Counted from the first letter of the stretch, positions 16,183 through 24,787 are shown. The stretch is DNA of 46,032 nucleotides from Clostridiales bacterium (GCA_014799575.1 JAAVHS010000020.1:57846-103877); one strand, 5' to 3'. Made by a program: numbers and translations. The notes: a model not told the origin generated them from the sequence alone.

Positions 16183-17247
16183 TTAGATATTCTTTATAAT
16201 GAGTTCCGTCATCTCTTTTGTGCCGAGCACCGCGTGACCTTCTTCTCTCAAATCAGCCGTTCTTGCGCCGCTGTTGAGCGTTTTTTCAACGGCTTTCTCG
16301 ATAGCGTCGCCCTCTTCCATAAGGTTGAACGCATATTTGAGCATCATAGCGGCAGAGAGTATAGTCGCAATCGGATTGGCAATATTCTTGCCTGCGATAG
16401 TCGGAGCAGAGCCGTGAATAGGCTCGTAAAGACCTCTTGTCGTTTCGTTGATTGAAGCGGACGGGAGAATACCGATACTGCCTACGCATTGCGAAGCAAG
16501 GTCGGAAAGTATGTCGCCGAAGAGATTACCCGTGACGACGACGTCGAATTGCGACGGCTCTCTTACGAGTTGCATTGCCATATTGTCAACAAGCACGTCT
16601 TCGAGAATTACGTCGGGGTAGTCGGAGTGTACTTCGTGCACGACCTTACGCCATACGCCCGAAGTCTTGAGCACGTTGGCTTTGTCGACCGAGGACACTT
16701 TACCGCGTCTTTTTTGAGCGAGTTCAAATGCGGTGCGACAGATTCTTTCGATTTCAAGTTCGCCGTAAGCCATTACGTCATATCCCTCGCGACCCATTTT
16801 GCCGTCTCTAATTCCCTTCTCGCCAAAGTAGATACCGCCGATAAGTTCTCTTACGACCATGATATCTATATTCTTCGGATTCTTCAAAGGACATACGTTG
16901 GCAAGCGCTTCGAACATCTTTGCAGGACGAAGGTTTGCGTAAAGTTCCATAGCCTTTCTTACGCCGAGGAGCGCTCTTTCTGGGCGCAATTCGTAAGGGA
17001 GATTGTCATACTGCGGACCGCCTACCGCGCCGAGCAAAACGCTGTCGCTTGCAAGGCAAATATCGAGGCTTTCTTTTGGCAACGGTTCGCCGTACTTGTC
17101 GTAAGCGCAACCACCGCATACGCTTTCGGTAAAGTTGAATTTGTGCTTGTATCTCTCGCCGATTTTCGTAAGCACGTCCATTGCTGCGCCTGTTACTTCA
17201 GGGCCGATTCCGTCGCCTTTGATTACGGCAATATTAAATGTACTCAT
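16183..17247 (-). CDS. leuB: 3-isopropylmalate dehydrogenase
   Basis: A 354-aa NAD-dependent beta-decarboxylating dehydrogenase that oxidises 3-isopropylmalate to 2-oxoisocaproate in leucine synthesis. Visible motifs: G-D-G-I-G-P-E-V at the N-terminus, the arginine segment with RPE-R-ALLGVRK, V-V-R-E-L-I-G-G-I-Y-F-G, the metal-site D-x-x-x-D region with N-L-F-G-D-I-L-S-D, and E-P-I-H-G-S-A-P. The start MSTFNIAVIKG at 17247 has AAGGAGAA just upstream; the longer in-frame extension lies in the intergenic and leuD end. Last gene of the leuC-leuD-leuB run. Confidence 0.97.
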   Translation of the reverse strand: MSTFNIAVIKGDGIGPEVTGAAMDVLTKIGERYKHKFNFTESVCGGCAYDKYGEPLPKESLDICLASDSVLLGAVGGPQYDNLPYELRPERALLGVRKAMELYANLRPAKMFEALANVCPLKNPKNIDIMVVRELIGGIYFGEKGIRDGKMGREGYDVMAYGELEIERICRTAFELAQKRRGKVSSVDKANVLKTSGVWRKVVHEVHSDYPDVILEDVLVDNMAMQLVREPSQFDVVVTGNLFGDILSDLASQCVGSIGILPSASINETTRGLYEPIHGSAPTIAGKNIANPIATILSAAMMLKYAFNLMEEGDAIEKAVEKTLNSGARTADLREEGHAVLGTKEMTELIIKNI

Positions 17248-17258
17248 GTATGTTCTCC

Positions 17259-17747
17259 TTAAATCTTGTTGGCTTTGATTGCGTTGATAAGACCGCCGCA
17301 CTCAATGATGTTTTGAATAAACTTGGGGAAGGGTTGAGCCTGATAGGTCTTGCCCGTCGTCTCGTTGGTGATAAGTCCAGTGTCAACGTTGACGCTTACG
17401 ACGTCGTTTGCGCTAATGCCGTCAACGGCCTCGGGACATTCGAGAATATAGAGACCGATGTTGAGCGCGTTGCGATAGAAAATTCTTGCAAAAGACTTAG
17501 CGATTACTATTGATACGCCGCAACCTTTGATTGCTATCGGAGCGTGTTCTCTTGACGAACCGCAACCGAAGTTTTTTCCTGCGACCATGATATCGCCTTC
17601 TTTGACTTCGGAATAGAATTCGGGGTTCGTGTATTCCATGCAGTGTTTTGCCAATTCTTTTTCGTCGAAAGTCGAAAGATAAGTAGCCGGTACGATTACG
17701 TCCGTATCTATGTCGTCGCCGAATTTATATACTTTTCCTTTTATCAT
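17259..17747 (-). CDS. leuD: 3-isopropylmalate dehydratase small subunit
   Basis: A 162-aa swivel-domain subunit that pairs with LeuC to isomerise 2- to 3-isopropylmalate. [11 protein letters not shown] near the start and [12 protein letters not shown] are diagnostic. The ATG at 17747 ([10 protein letters not shown]) has GGAGG 8 bp upstream; the longer ORF to 17774 overlaps leuC and is not supported. It sits 2 bp after leuC and 11 bp before leuB, and is thus co-transcribed. Confidence 0.97.
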   Translation of the reverse strand: MIKGKVYKFGDDIDTDVIVPATYLSTFDEKELAKHCMEYTNPEFYSEVKEGDIMVAGKNFGCGSSREHAPIAIKGCGVSIVIAKSFARIFYRNALNIGLYILECPEAVDGISANDVVSVNVDTGLITNETTGKTYQAQPFPKFIQNIIECGGLINAIKANKI

Positions 17748-17749
17748 AA

Positions 17750-19033
17750 TTACACCTCCAATTTGCTTTCGCAAGTGAGTTTGCCTGCGATTGCGCTAGC
17801 CATTGCGGTAGCGGGGGAAGCAAGATAGATATAACTGTCTTTTGCGCCCATTCTGCCGATAAAGTTTCGGTTGGTCGTCGTGACGGCAACTTCGCCGCTT
17901 GCGAGTATTCCCATATGTCCGCCTAGACAAGGCCCGCACGTCGGGGTGGATACGATTGCGCCGCCCTCGATAAAGGTCTTGATATATCCCTTTTCCATCG
18001 CTTCAAGATAAATCTTGTTGGTAGCAGGGATAATAATCGTACGCACGTTGGGATTTACCTTTCTGCCTTTGAGTACTTTTGCAGCCGCCTCTAAGTCGGA
18101 AATTCTGCCGTTGGTGCAAGAACCGATAATTACTTGGTCGATTGATATGTCTTCCTTGACGTCTTCGACGAACTTCGTGTTGGACGGCAGGTGCGGGAAA
18201 GCGACCGTCGGCTTGATTGCGCCAAGGTCGATAGTGATGACTTGCTCGTACGCGCTATCGTCGCCCGCGCTCATCTCGTCAAAGGTCTTTCCGCAAGACG
18301 TCTTAACGTACTTGTTCGTAATATCGTCAATAGGGAAGACGCCGTTCTTTGCTCCGCATTCGATAGCCATATTACAGATTGTAAATCTATCGTCTATAGT
18401 CATATATTTGACGCCTTCGCCTGCGAATTCGATTGATTTATAGAGCGCGCCGTCCACGCCGATAAGTCCGATAATATAGAGGATTACGTCCTTACCCGAA
18501 ATATATTTGCTCGGCTTGCCGATAAGGTTGAATTTGATTGCAGACGGAACTTTGAGCCATACCTTGCCCGAAAGCATAATGCCCGCAATATCCGTACTGC
18601 CCACGCCCGTTGAGAATGCTCCGAGCGCGCCGTAGGTGCAAGTATGCGAGTCTGCGCCGATGACGACAGAGTAGGGTTTTGCAATTCCTTTTTCGGGAAG
18701 TAGAGCGTGTTCGATACCCATTTCGCCCACGTCGAAGAAGTTCTTGACTCCCTCTTTTCTTGCGAAAGCGCGCACGCACTTACACTGCTCGGCAGACTTG
18801 ATGTCGCGATTAGGCGTAAAGTGGTCGAGTACGAACGTAACTTTGTCAGCATCGTAAAGCTTACCGCCGCTCTTGTTGAAGACGTCGATTGCTACCGGCG
18901 CGGTTACGTCGTTGGACAATGCGGTATCGACTTCGACGAGAGTAAGCGTACCCGCCGAAAGGGCAGTGACTGCTTCTTCGTAAGTCATACCGAGTTTCTT
19001 AGCCAGAATTTGTTGAGTCATCGTCAATTTCAT
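17750..19033 (-). CDS. leuC: 3-isopropylmalate dehydratase large subunit
   Basis: A 427-aa aconitase-family protein. The [4Fe-4S] ligands are visible as Cys in G-S-C-T-N-G-R and the C-x2-C in [17 protein letters not shown] and the C-terminal N-R-N-F-x-G-R-M-G substrate motif are also present. The length fits the short bacterial/archaeal LeuC class. ATG 19033 is preferred over a TTG at 19039 because AGGAGG is 7 bp upstream of the ATG. It lies 33 bp downstream of an exported protein gene, with no terminator seen between. Confidence 0.96.
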   Translation of the reverse strand: MKLTMTQQILAKKLGMTYEEAVTALSAGTLTLVEVDTALSNDVTAPVAIDVFNKSGGKLYDADKVTFVLDHFTPNRDIKSAEQCKCVRAFARKEGVKNFFDVGEMGIEHALLPEKGIAKPYSVVIGADSHTCTYGALGAFSTGVGSTDIAGIMLSGKVWLKVPSAIKFNLIGKPSKYISGKDVILYIIGLIGVDGALYKSIEFAGEGVKYMTIDDRFTICNMAIECGAKNGVFPIDDITNKYVKTSCGKTFDEMSAGDDSAYEQVITIDLGAIKPTVAFPHLPSNTKFVEDVKEDISIDQVIIGSCTNGRISDLEAAAKVLKGRKVNPNVRTIIIPATNKIYLEAMEKGYIKTFIEGGAIVSTPTCGPCLGGHMGILASGEVAVTTTNRNFIGRMGAKDSYIYLASPATAMASAIAGKLTCESKLEV

Positions 19034-19066
19034 AGCCAAACCTCCTATATATAAAAATGTAATTAA

Positions 19067-20785
19067 CTAATTTTTGAGAGCCGCTTTTCTCTTCTTGACC
19101 ACGACGAGTATCACTATCGTAGCAGTGATTGCGACTGCAACCGCAGGAAGAGTAATCGCTAAGGCGAGTTGCCACGAGGTCAGTCCGCTCGGCGATACGT
19201 TTTCCGTCTTGACGTACGCAATTTTTTCCTCGTAGATTATTTGAGTCCACTCGCTGTTTTTATCGAATTTGTTTTTGAGATAGATTTGCGAACCTTCCGC
19301 CACTTCGGCGACGACTTGAGAGTCCTCTTGCGGAAGAGCGTAAATCTTGACGTATTCGCCCAACTTTTTCGCGCCGAGTTTTGCCGTCTTTGATAAATCG
19401 GGAGCGGAAAGCGAAGTGTAAGGCGATACGCTCAACTCCTTGACGTAGCCGTATACGAGATTGCCGTCGGCGTCGATACAACCTACTTTATACCAGCCCC
19501 AATTAAACGCGCCGTCTTGACCGACGTTATCGATTACGACGAGCTGGTCGCGAATTGACGCATAACGCAAGACTTTTGTGTCGCGGTCGTCAATAGGGTA
19601 TTCGTATATTGGCGTATTCGGATGAAGCGGTTGAGCGTACAATCCCAACGCCGTGTCCGTTTGCGCAGGGCAGAGCGAAATGCTCGCTTGCTTTTTGATA
19701 TATCCGTAGACTGCTTTTGAAAGCGTTGCGTCATAAGTGTACGCATAGTAGAAATTACCGCTTTCGCTGAGAATCAATACGTATTCGTTTGATGGGAGCA
19801 AAGCCAATTTTTGAAGATGTCTCGGCGATGAATATAAGGTCACTTCCGCCGTCGTCTTGTAGAGCGCAATGCTGTCGTATTCAGTCGGGTGAGTAAATTG
19901 CGTCTTGTCGAAAGAGCTGTAATAGTTGAGTTCGCCGTCGTATTCGTATACGTTGATTGCGAAAATGTCCGACTTGACGTAAACGCAATGTCTTGTATTG
20001 ATACTATCGTAAGTCGCGCAAATCACACTGTGGCTGCCCACGCCGTTTTCAAGCAGTACGTCAAAACCGCTGCCCGAGTTGTAGACGTAAGCGCACGTCT
20101 CGTCAATGCAAATCAACTTGCCGTCAGAGATTGTCAGGTCTTTGAAACTCTTATCGGAAGTGATACGGTAATCGTCCAATGACGTTTCGTCGTACATTAT
20201 CTGTTTTGTTGTCGCATACAAGTTGCCGTCGATAAGCAAGTAGAGAACGGAATTGTTGTTTTCTTCGCTGATAGCAAATTCCTGCGCGTTTGCAAATACG
20301 CCTTTCTTTGAATCGAATGGCATTTCTATTGAAGTATCGTTTACGTTAAATCTTATGACGTCGTATTCGTTGAGAGCGTAAAGAGTGCCGTTTTCGTCAC
20401 TGTAAAGCGAGATGATGTTTCTCAAACTCTCATTTATATAAGGCACTTTACTAATGCCGCTATTCGAATAGGAATAGACGAACGTCATCGTTTCGGTTCC
20501 TTTTTTTGCGAGCAAAACGATATGAGTGGAATTCATCGCCATAGAGATAAATCTGTCGAAGTCGGCAGCGTCGTGATAAGAATGCACTTTGTTGTTTTTT
20601 GCGACGTAGACGGTTTTGCCGTTGGTGTAGGCAAAGTCCTCGCCGTAAGCGGACACCAAGGAGTCGCCGTTCAAAGAAACGGTGACGTCGATATTTTCCG
20701 CCTTGACAGTCATAGGCGTCTGAGCAAATACCGCTATGCAGACACAGCAAAGTATGAGCGCGCTTATCCACAAAAATCTTTTCAT
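19067..20785 (-). CDS. Exported membrane-anchored protein with SH3-like repeats, unknown function
   Basis: A 572-aa protein not recognised as a named family. It has an N-terminal signal peptide (hydrophobic residues 5-21, then A-Q), a central region of about 280 residues with recurrent short beta strands resembling a propeller, and two SH3-like segments (about 340-440 and 460-530). It ends with a membrane helix near 540-562 and a KKRKAALKN tail. The topology is an extracellular body with a short cytosolic end. SH3-like domains in Firmicutes exports often bind cell wall, but that is inference. There is no Shine-Dalgarno before ATG 20785, and a TATAAT ends 7 bp upstream. It leads a unit that continues into leuC after 33 bp. 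Confidence 0.8.
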   Translation of the reverse strand: MKRFLWISALILCCVCIAVFAQTPMTVKAENIDVTVSLNGDSLVSAYGEDFAYTNGKTVYVAKNNKVHSYHDAADFDRFISMAMNSTHIVLLAKKGTETMTFVYSYSNSGISKVPYINESLRNIISLYSDENGTLYALNEYDVIRFNVNDTSIEMPFDSKKGVFANAQEFAISEENNNSVLYLLIDGNLYATTKQIMYDETSLDDYRITSDKSFKDLTISDGKLICIDETCAYVYNSGSGFDVLLENGVGSHSVICATYDSINTRHCVYVKSDIFAINVYEYDGELNYYSSFDKTQFTHPTEYDSIALYKTTAEVTLYSSPRHLQKLALLPSNEYVLILSESGNFYYAYTYDATLSKAVYGYIKKQASISLCPAQTDTALGLYAQPLHPNTPIYEYPIDDRDTKVLRYASIRDQLVVIDNVGQDGAFNWGWYKVGCIDADGNLVYGYVKELSVSPYTSLSAPDLSKTAKLGAKKLGEYVKIYALPQEDSQVVAEVAEGSQIYLKNKFDKNSEWTQIIYEEKIAYVKTENVSPSGLTSWQLALAITLPAVAVAITATIVILVVVKKRKAALKN

Positions 20786-20792
20786 ATAAAGT

Positions 20793-20801
20793 ATTATAGC
20801 A
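20793..20801 (-). promoter_or_regulatory. Extended -10 promoter of the exported protein/leu operon
   Basis: Minus-strand TGC-TATAAT (TATAAT at 20793-20798). The -35 is poor (TTTAAT at 17-bp spacing). The predicted start falls at or next to the ATG at 20785, implying a leaderless transcript. Confidence 0.5.
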
Positions 20802-20861
20802 TATAAAAATAAAAAATTAAAGTAAAATTATATATGCGCGAAGAATTATAATAAATATAGT

Positions 20862-20890
20862 TTGAAAAAATATAAAAATTGTGTTAAAAT
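20862..20890 (+). promoter_or_regulatory. Promoter of the alpha-CTD/WG gene and cdd
   Basis: TTGAAA (20862-20867), a 17-bp spacer and TAAAAT (20885-20890). The leader is about 24 nt with a weak AGAGAG ribosome-binding site. Confidence 0.65.
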
Positions 20891-20920
20891 AATCTTGCAA
20901 TACAATACGTAGAGAGAATA

Positions 20921-21853
20921 ATGTCAAAAAACAGATTTTACAACAAAAATAAGAATAAAAACAAACCGATTTCTCAACAAGACGCGTTGCAGATGGCTAT
21001 AAATGCCGGCTCAAACGCGAAGAAAGAGGATTTGCTCAGATCGATAGAAGATTTGCATTTGGATGAAAATCTTCAAGGTTATCTCAAAGCGGGTAGGATA
21101 AATATCCTTGCCGACCTTGCTTGTCGCAATTATCAGCAGATGTATAAAATTCAAAACATCGGCAGAAAGCAGTGCAACATAATCGCGGGCGCGTTGTCAA
21201 AGTACGGCGTAAAGTTTGCCAAAGACGCCCAACAGCCGACTGAGCAACGCAATAATCAAGACAGACGTCAAAACAATAATAAAGACGGCAATCGCGGCAG
21301 TGTCGCGAGCGACGACGCGAACAGTAAAAAGAATAAAAACAAGAATGAGAACGCAAATCTCAATCAATATCTTTCTAAACTTTACAGCGGTATGACTATG
21401 TCGCAAATACTTATGGGCAGACGCGAGCGTCCTGCGGTGGAGAGAATTGAAAGACCGCCGTTGACGGAAAGCAGCCTCGTCAAGTTTTGTCGTAAAGGCA
21501 AGTGGGGATATAAGGATTGGAAAGGCAACGTAATCGTGCCGCCGCAATATGAAGAGGCGTTCGGATTTTCCGAAGAACGCGCTTGCGTGGAAATGGACGG
21601 CAAACTCGGCTATATAGACAGGAACAATAATCTCGTCGTTGATTTCAAATACGATTGCGCGAATTCGTTCAGCGAAGGCTTGGCGTCCGTCACGATAGGA
21701 GACAAGAGCGGATATATAGATATTGACGGCAATCAAATAGTCGATTTTATTTACGATATTGCGACGCCGTTCTCGGGCGGAAAGGCTATCGTAAGATTAG
21801 ACGATAGATGGGGAGTGCTCAATAGAGAGACGTTGAGCGTCTTTTGGAGATAA
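20921..21853 (+). CDS. Alpha-CTD-like helix-hairpin-helix domain fused to WG repeats
   Basis: A 310-aa protein of unknown role. Residues about 40-105 (L-H-L-D-E-N-L-Q-G-Y-L-K-A-G-R-I-N-I-L-A-D-L... I-G-R-K-Q) resemble the RNA polymerase alpha C-terminal domain in this window's own rpoA, suggesting nucleic acid or transcription-factor binding. A low-complexity Asn/Lys/Gln linker (about 105-150) follows. The C-terminal half has about four WG-type repeats, each with K-W-G-Y/L-G-Y-I-D, a turn and F-x-Y-D/E-x-A-x-x-F-S-E-G. There is no signal peptide, so it is cytosolic. Cytidine deaminase follows after 21 bp in the same unit. Function cannot be assigned. Confidence 0.85.
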   Translation: MSKNRFYNKNKNKNKPISQQDALQMAINAGSNAKKEDLLRSIEDLHLDENLQGYLKAGRINILADLACRNYQQMYKIQNIGRKQCNIIAGALSKYGVKFAKDAQQPTEQRNNQDRRQNNNKDGNRGSVASDDANSKKNKNKNENANLNQYLSKLYSGMTMSQILMGRRERPAVERIERPPLTESSLVKFCRKGKWGYKDWKGNVIVPPQYEEAFGFSEERACVEMDGKLGYIDRNNNLVVDFKYDCANSFSEGLASVTIGDKSGYIDIDGNQIVDFIYDIATPFSGGKAIVRLDDRWGVLNRETLSVFWR

Positions 21854-21874
21854 ATTACTTTTGCGGAGGTAAAT

Positions 21875-22252
21875 ATGATGCAAAAACAAAGACTGTTGGA
21901 AAACGCATTGCTTGTAATGAACAACGCTCACGCGCCATACTCTGGATATAAAATCGGTTGCGCGGTAATGGGCGAAAGCGGAAAAATTTACGTGGGCTGC
22001 AATATAGAAAATAAAAGTTACGGCGCGACCATTTGCGCGGAACAAGTCGCTATGGGTACTGCAATCGCAGGTAGCGAACACGGTTTTATGGCAATGGCAA
22101 TCGTCGGTTCGGGTGAGGAAATGCCATATCCCTGCGGAATTGTAAGACAGTTTATCAAAGAGTTTTGCGACGATTTGATTATTTACGTTTCCAACTCCAA
22201 AGGCGAAGTAGTGGAGACGAATATCAAGGAGTTGTACCCGCTTCACTTTTAA
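21875..22252 (+). CDS. cdd: Cytidine deaminase-like protein with altered zinc site
   Basis: A 125-aa protein of the homotetrameric cytidine deaminase fold (cytidine to uridine salvage). The N-terminal A-P-Y-S-G-Y-K-I-G-C-A, the substrate-binding N-I-E-N and the catalytic C-A-E (Cys54, Glu56) are present. Normally P-C-G-x-C-R-Q supplies two more zinc cysteines; here it is P-C-G-I-V-R-Q, so Cys87 remains and Val90 replaces the third ligand. The usual arginine after C-A-E, which offsets thiolate charge in the Bacillus enzyme, is Gln57. The two changes may be coupled. It may be active with an altered site, or divergent. Two ATGs (21875, 21878) both fit the GGAGG upstream. Confidence 0.88.
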   Translation: MMQKQRLLENALLVMNNAHAPYSGYKIGCAVMGESGKIYVGCNIENKSYGATICAEQVAMGTAIAGSEHGFMAMAIVGSGEEMPYPCGIVRQFIKEFCDDLIIYVSNSKGEVVETNIKELYPLHF

Positions 22253-22262
22253 TTTTAATGCC

Positions 22263-22321
22263 GTTATCGGCAAAAATATTACTATTATAATACTTCTAAA
22301 TCTTGCTTTTTTGCCGATAAC
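22263..22321. repeat. Inverted repeat pair (14 bp) upstream of fic
   Basis: GTTATCGGCAAAAA at 22263-22276 and its perfect reverse complement at 22308-22321, 31 bp apart. The right arm lies in the spacer between the fic -35 and -10 elements, where a bound repressor would block transcription. As RNA the pair could also form a long-loop hairpin behind cdd, though no T tract follows. Confidence 0.8.
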
Positions 22322-22331
22322 ATTATATAAT
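22303..22331 (+). promoter_or_regulatory. fic promoter
   Basis: TTGCTT (22303-22308), a 17-bp spacer and TATAAT (22326-22331). The spacer contains one arm of the 14-bp inverted repeat, a likely operator. Confidence 0.7.
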
Positions 22332-22351
22332 TATTATCGAGGTATAATTGT

Positions 22352-23242
22352 ATGAAGTATTTGTCTGTTGCGGAAATAGCGAAAAAATGGGATTTATCCG
22401 AGCGTAGTGTGCGCAACTATTGCGCTATGGGAAAGATTGACGGCGCTTTCTTAACAGGCAAAACTTGGAATATTCCCGAAGATGCGCGAAAGCCTGACAG
22501 AGTAAATAAGAAAAGAGAGTTGCCGACCACGTTGTTGGAAGTACTTATCGCGGAAAAGAAAGCGAAACTTTCTGGCGGAATTTATCATAAGATTCAAATC
22601 GACCTTACTTATAATTCAAATCACATAGAAGGCAGTCGGTTGACCCATGACCAAACTCGTTATATTTTTGAGACTAATACTATCGGCATCGAAAGTGGTT
22701 CGGTAAAAGTTGACGACATAGTGGAAACGGCAAATCACTTTAAATGTATTGATTTGATTATAGATAACGCTAAAAAACCGATTACGGAAACTTTCATAAA
22801 AGAACTACATCGCACGTTAAAGAGCGGGACGACAGACGCTAGGCAAGATTGGTTTGCCGTTGGCGATTATAAGAAGTTGCCCAATACAGTAGGAGATATG
22901 TATACGGCGCAACCTGAAGAAGTTGCCGAAAAAATGAAGACGTTGCTTCATAAATATAACGACAATAAAGAAAAGACTTTTGACGACCTTCTAGATTTTC
23001 ACTATAAATTTGAAAGCATTCACCCATTCCAAGACGGCAACGGACGTATCGGCAGATTGCTTTTATTCAAAGATTGCTTAAAATATAATATTACGCCGTT
23101 TATTATAGATGAAGAACTTAAATTGTTCTATTATCGCGGCTTGAAAGAGTGGGAGAACGAACGCGGATATTTACGCGATACTTGCCGAATGGCGCAAGAT
23201 AAATTCAAGATACTTCTTCAATACTTTAGGATTAAGTACTGA
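22352..23242 (+). CDS. Fic-family protein with N-terminal helix-turn-helix
   Basis: A 296-aa protein. Residues 1-50 (Y-L-S-V-A-E-I-A-K-K-W-D-L-S-E-R-S-V-R-N-Y) look like a MerR/excisionase-type DNA-binding helix-turn-helix. The Fic domain follows, with the full catalytic motif H-P-F-Q-D-G-N-G-R-I-G-R at 224-235, competent for AMPylation. An N-terminal inhibitory helix motif S-x3-E-G (Ser89, Glu93, Gly94) indicates an autoinhibited enzyme. No antitoxin gene lies beside it. DNA-binding plus Fic suggests self-regulation through the 14-bp repeats upstream. The target protein cannot be predicted. It has its own promoter and a terminator downstream. Confidence 0.93.
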   Translation: MKYLSVAEIAKKWDLSERSVRNYCAMGKIDGAFLTGKTWNIPEDARKPDRVNKKRELPTTLLEVLIAEKKAKLSGGIYHKIQIDLTYNSNHIEGSRLTHDQTRYIFETNTIGIESGSVKVDDIVETANHFKCIDLIIDNAKKPITETFIKELHRTLKSGTTDARQDWFAVGDYKKLPNTVGDMYTAQPEEVAEKMKTLLHKYNDNKEKTFDDLLDFHYKFESIHPFQDGNGRIGRLLLFKDCLKYNITPFIIDEELKLFYYRGLKEWENERGYLRDTCRMAQDKFKILLQYFRIKY

Positions 23243-23254
23243 TTTACGTAAATT

Positions 23255-23284
23255 GCAGATACTCTTACACCGCAAAATTCAAAT
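23255..23284 (+). repeat. Fragment of the dispersed repeat (copy C)
   Basis: GCAGATACTCTTACACCGC and the following AAAATTCAAA match GCAAATACTCTTACACCGC plus CAAAACCCTCAAA at the end of copy A (14167-14198), in the same orientation. It looks like a decayed remnant. Confidence 0.55.
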
Positions 23285-23293
23285 AAATAAAAT

Positions 23294-23323
23294 AAGAGCA
23301 AGCGTAGTGTGCTTGCTCTTTTT
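23294..23323 (+). terminator. Terminator between fic and purF (possibly bidirectional)
   Basis: AAGAGCAAGC pairs with GCTTGCTCTT (10 bp, 7-nt loop). A T run follows on the plus strand, and a T-rich stretch follows on the minus strand, so it can serve both convergent genes. Confidence 0.9.
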
Positions 23324-23340
23324 CTACAATTTCTTATATC

Positions 23341-24747
23341 TTATTCAAATATGTTTTTGTCTTCGCGTTCGCAAGGAACTTTGCAAGGATATTTGCCGGT
23401 GAAGCAGCCTTTGCAGAATTTTACCGTGGAGTCGGGAGCGATTTGGTCGATTGTCGATTTGTCGAGGAATGCGAGCGAATCAGCGCCGATTTTAATTCTC
23501 AATTCTTCCATAGTATAGTTGTTGCATGCGAGGTCCTTTCTCGAAGGGATATCCGTGCCGAAGAAGCAAGGATAGATAAACGGTGGGGAAGAAATTCTCA
23601 CGTGAACTTCCTTTGCGCCTGATTTTTTAAGAAGTTTGATAATATTGGCAAGGGTAGTACCGCGCACGATTGAGTCGTCTACCATAACGATTCTCTTGCC
23701 TTCGACGTTGCTTTTGAGAGTGTTGAGTTTGAGCGCAACGCTCTTTTCTCTCATTGCTTGCGTAGGTTGAATAAAGGTTCTGCCGATATATCTGTTTTTG
23801 ATAAGACCCACGCCGTAAGGAATTCCGCTTTCGTGAGCGTAGCCGATTGCCGCGGGAAGTCCGCTGTCAGGTACGCCGATTACTACGTCGGCGTCTACCG
23901 GCGCTTTCTTTGCGAGCATCTTACCTGCGTTCATTCTCGCTTCGTTTACGCTTTGTCCGTCGATTACGCTATCGGGTCTAGCGGTGTAGATATGTTCGAA
24001 AATGCAAAGACCGCTGCGGCTCGTGCAATATTTCTTGTTGGAAATTGTTTCGTTTTCGTTTACGATTACGATTTCGCCCGGGAGCACGTCTCTTTCAAAG
24101 GTCGCGCCTATCGTCTCGAACGCGCAGCTCTCGCTTGCGAAGATTACGTTGTCTTGCTGTTTGCCCATACAAAGAGGACGGATGCCGAATCTATCTCTTA
24201 CGGCAATGAGTTTTCTCGGGCTCATAATGAGCAAGGAGAAAGCGCCTTGGAGCATAGGGAAGACTTTTTCCACCGCTTCTTCGATACTATTCGATTTAAG
24301 TCTTTGATTTGCGATAAGATAAGATACTACTTCGCTGTCGCTCGTCGTGTGGAATATTGCGCCTTTGGCTTCGAGTTTTTCTCTCAACTCTTTGGCGTTG
24401 GTAATATTTCCGTTGTGAGAAACCGTCAAATTGCCTTTTGCGTATTTTACGCTGATAGGCTGAGCGTTCTCGGGAGTATTGTTGCCGGTCGTGGAATATC
24501 TTACGTGACCGATAGCGAGTTCGCCTTGCAAGTGAGAAAGGTTGTTGTCATTGAAGACTTCGCTTACCAAACCCATATTCTTGACGAGAGTGATTTCTCT
24601 ATCGCGGTTGACGGCGATACCTGCCGCTTCCTGTCCGCGGTGTTGGAGCGCAAAAAGTCCGAAGTAGACTTGATTTGCAATGTTGCCGAGATTTGATTTG
24701 TCATAAATACCGAAGATTCCGCACTCTTCTTTTATATTTTCCGACAT
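23341..24747 (-). CDS. purF: Amidophosphoribosyltransferase
   Basis: A 468-aa enzyme for the first committed step of purine synthesis, PRPP plus glutamine to phosphoribosylamine. An eight-residue propeptide (MSENIKEE) precedes Cys9, the N-terminal nucleophile of the class II amidotransferase domain. The phosphoribosyltransferase half has V-M-V-D-D-S-I-V-R-G-T-T. Cysteines in Y-P-C-F-F-G and C-K-G-C-F-T-G-K-Y-P-C indicate the iron-sulphur Bacillus-type enzyme. It stands alone, not in a pur operon, under a good promoter. Confidence 0.97.
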   Translation of the reverse strand: MSENIKEECGIFGIYDKSNLGNIANQVYFGLFALQHRGQEAAGIAVNRDREITLVKNMGLVSEVFNDNNLSHLQGELAIGHVRYSTTGNNTPENAQPISVKYAKGNLTVSHNGNITNAKELREKLEAKGAIFHTTSDSEVVSYLIANQRLKSNSIEEAVEKVFPMLQGAFSLLIMSPRKLIAVRDRFGIRPLCMGKQQDNVIFASESCAFETIGATFERDVLPGEIVIVNENETISNKKYCTSRSGLCIFEHIYTARPDSVIDGQSVNEARMNAGKMLAKKAPVDADVVIGVPDSGLPAAIGYAHESGIPYGVGLIKNRYIGRTFIQPTQAMREKSVALKLNTLKSNVEGKRIVMVDDSIVRGTTLANIIKLLKKSGAKEVHVRISSPPFIYPCFFGTDIPSRKDLACNNYTMEELRIKIGADSLAFLDKSTIDQIAPDSTVKFCKGCFTGKYPCKVPCEREDKNIFE

Positions 24748-24787
24748 ATTCTACCTACCTTTTCGATTTAATTTGAAAATCAACTTT

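Noticed and set aside
19034..19066. T-box or leader peptide before leuC
   Set aside because: The gap is only 33 bp and holds just a ribosome-binding site; no stem or leucine codon run fits.
22263..22321. A third invertible promoter at fic
   Set aside because: The fic promoter is not enclosed by the 14-bp repeats (the right arm lies within its spacer), and the repeats differ from the cassette repeats. An operator is a simpler reading.
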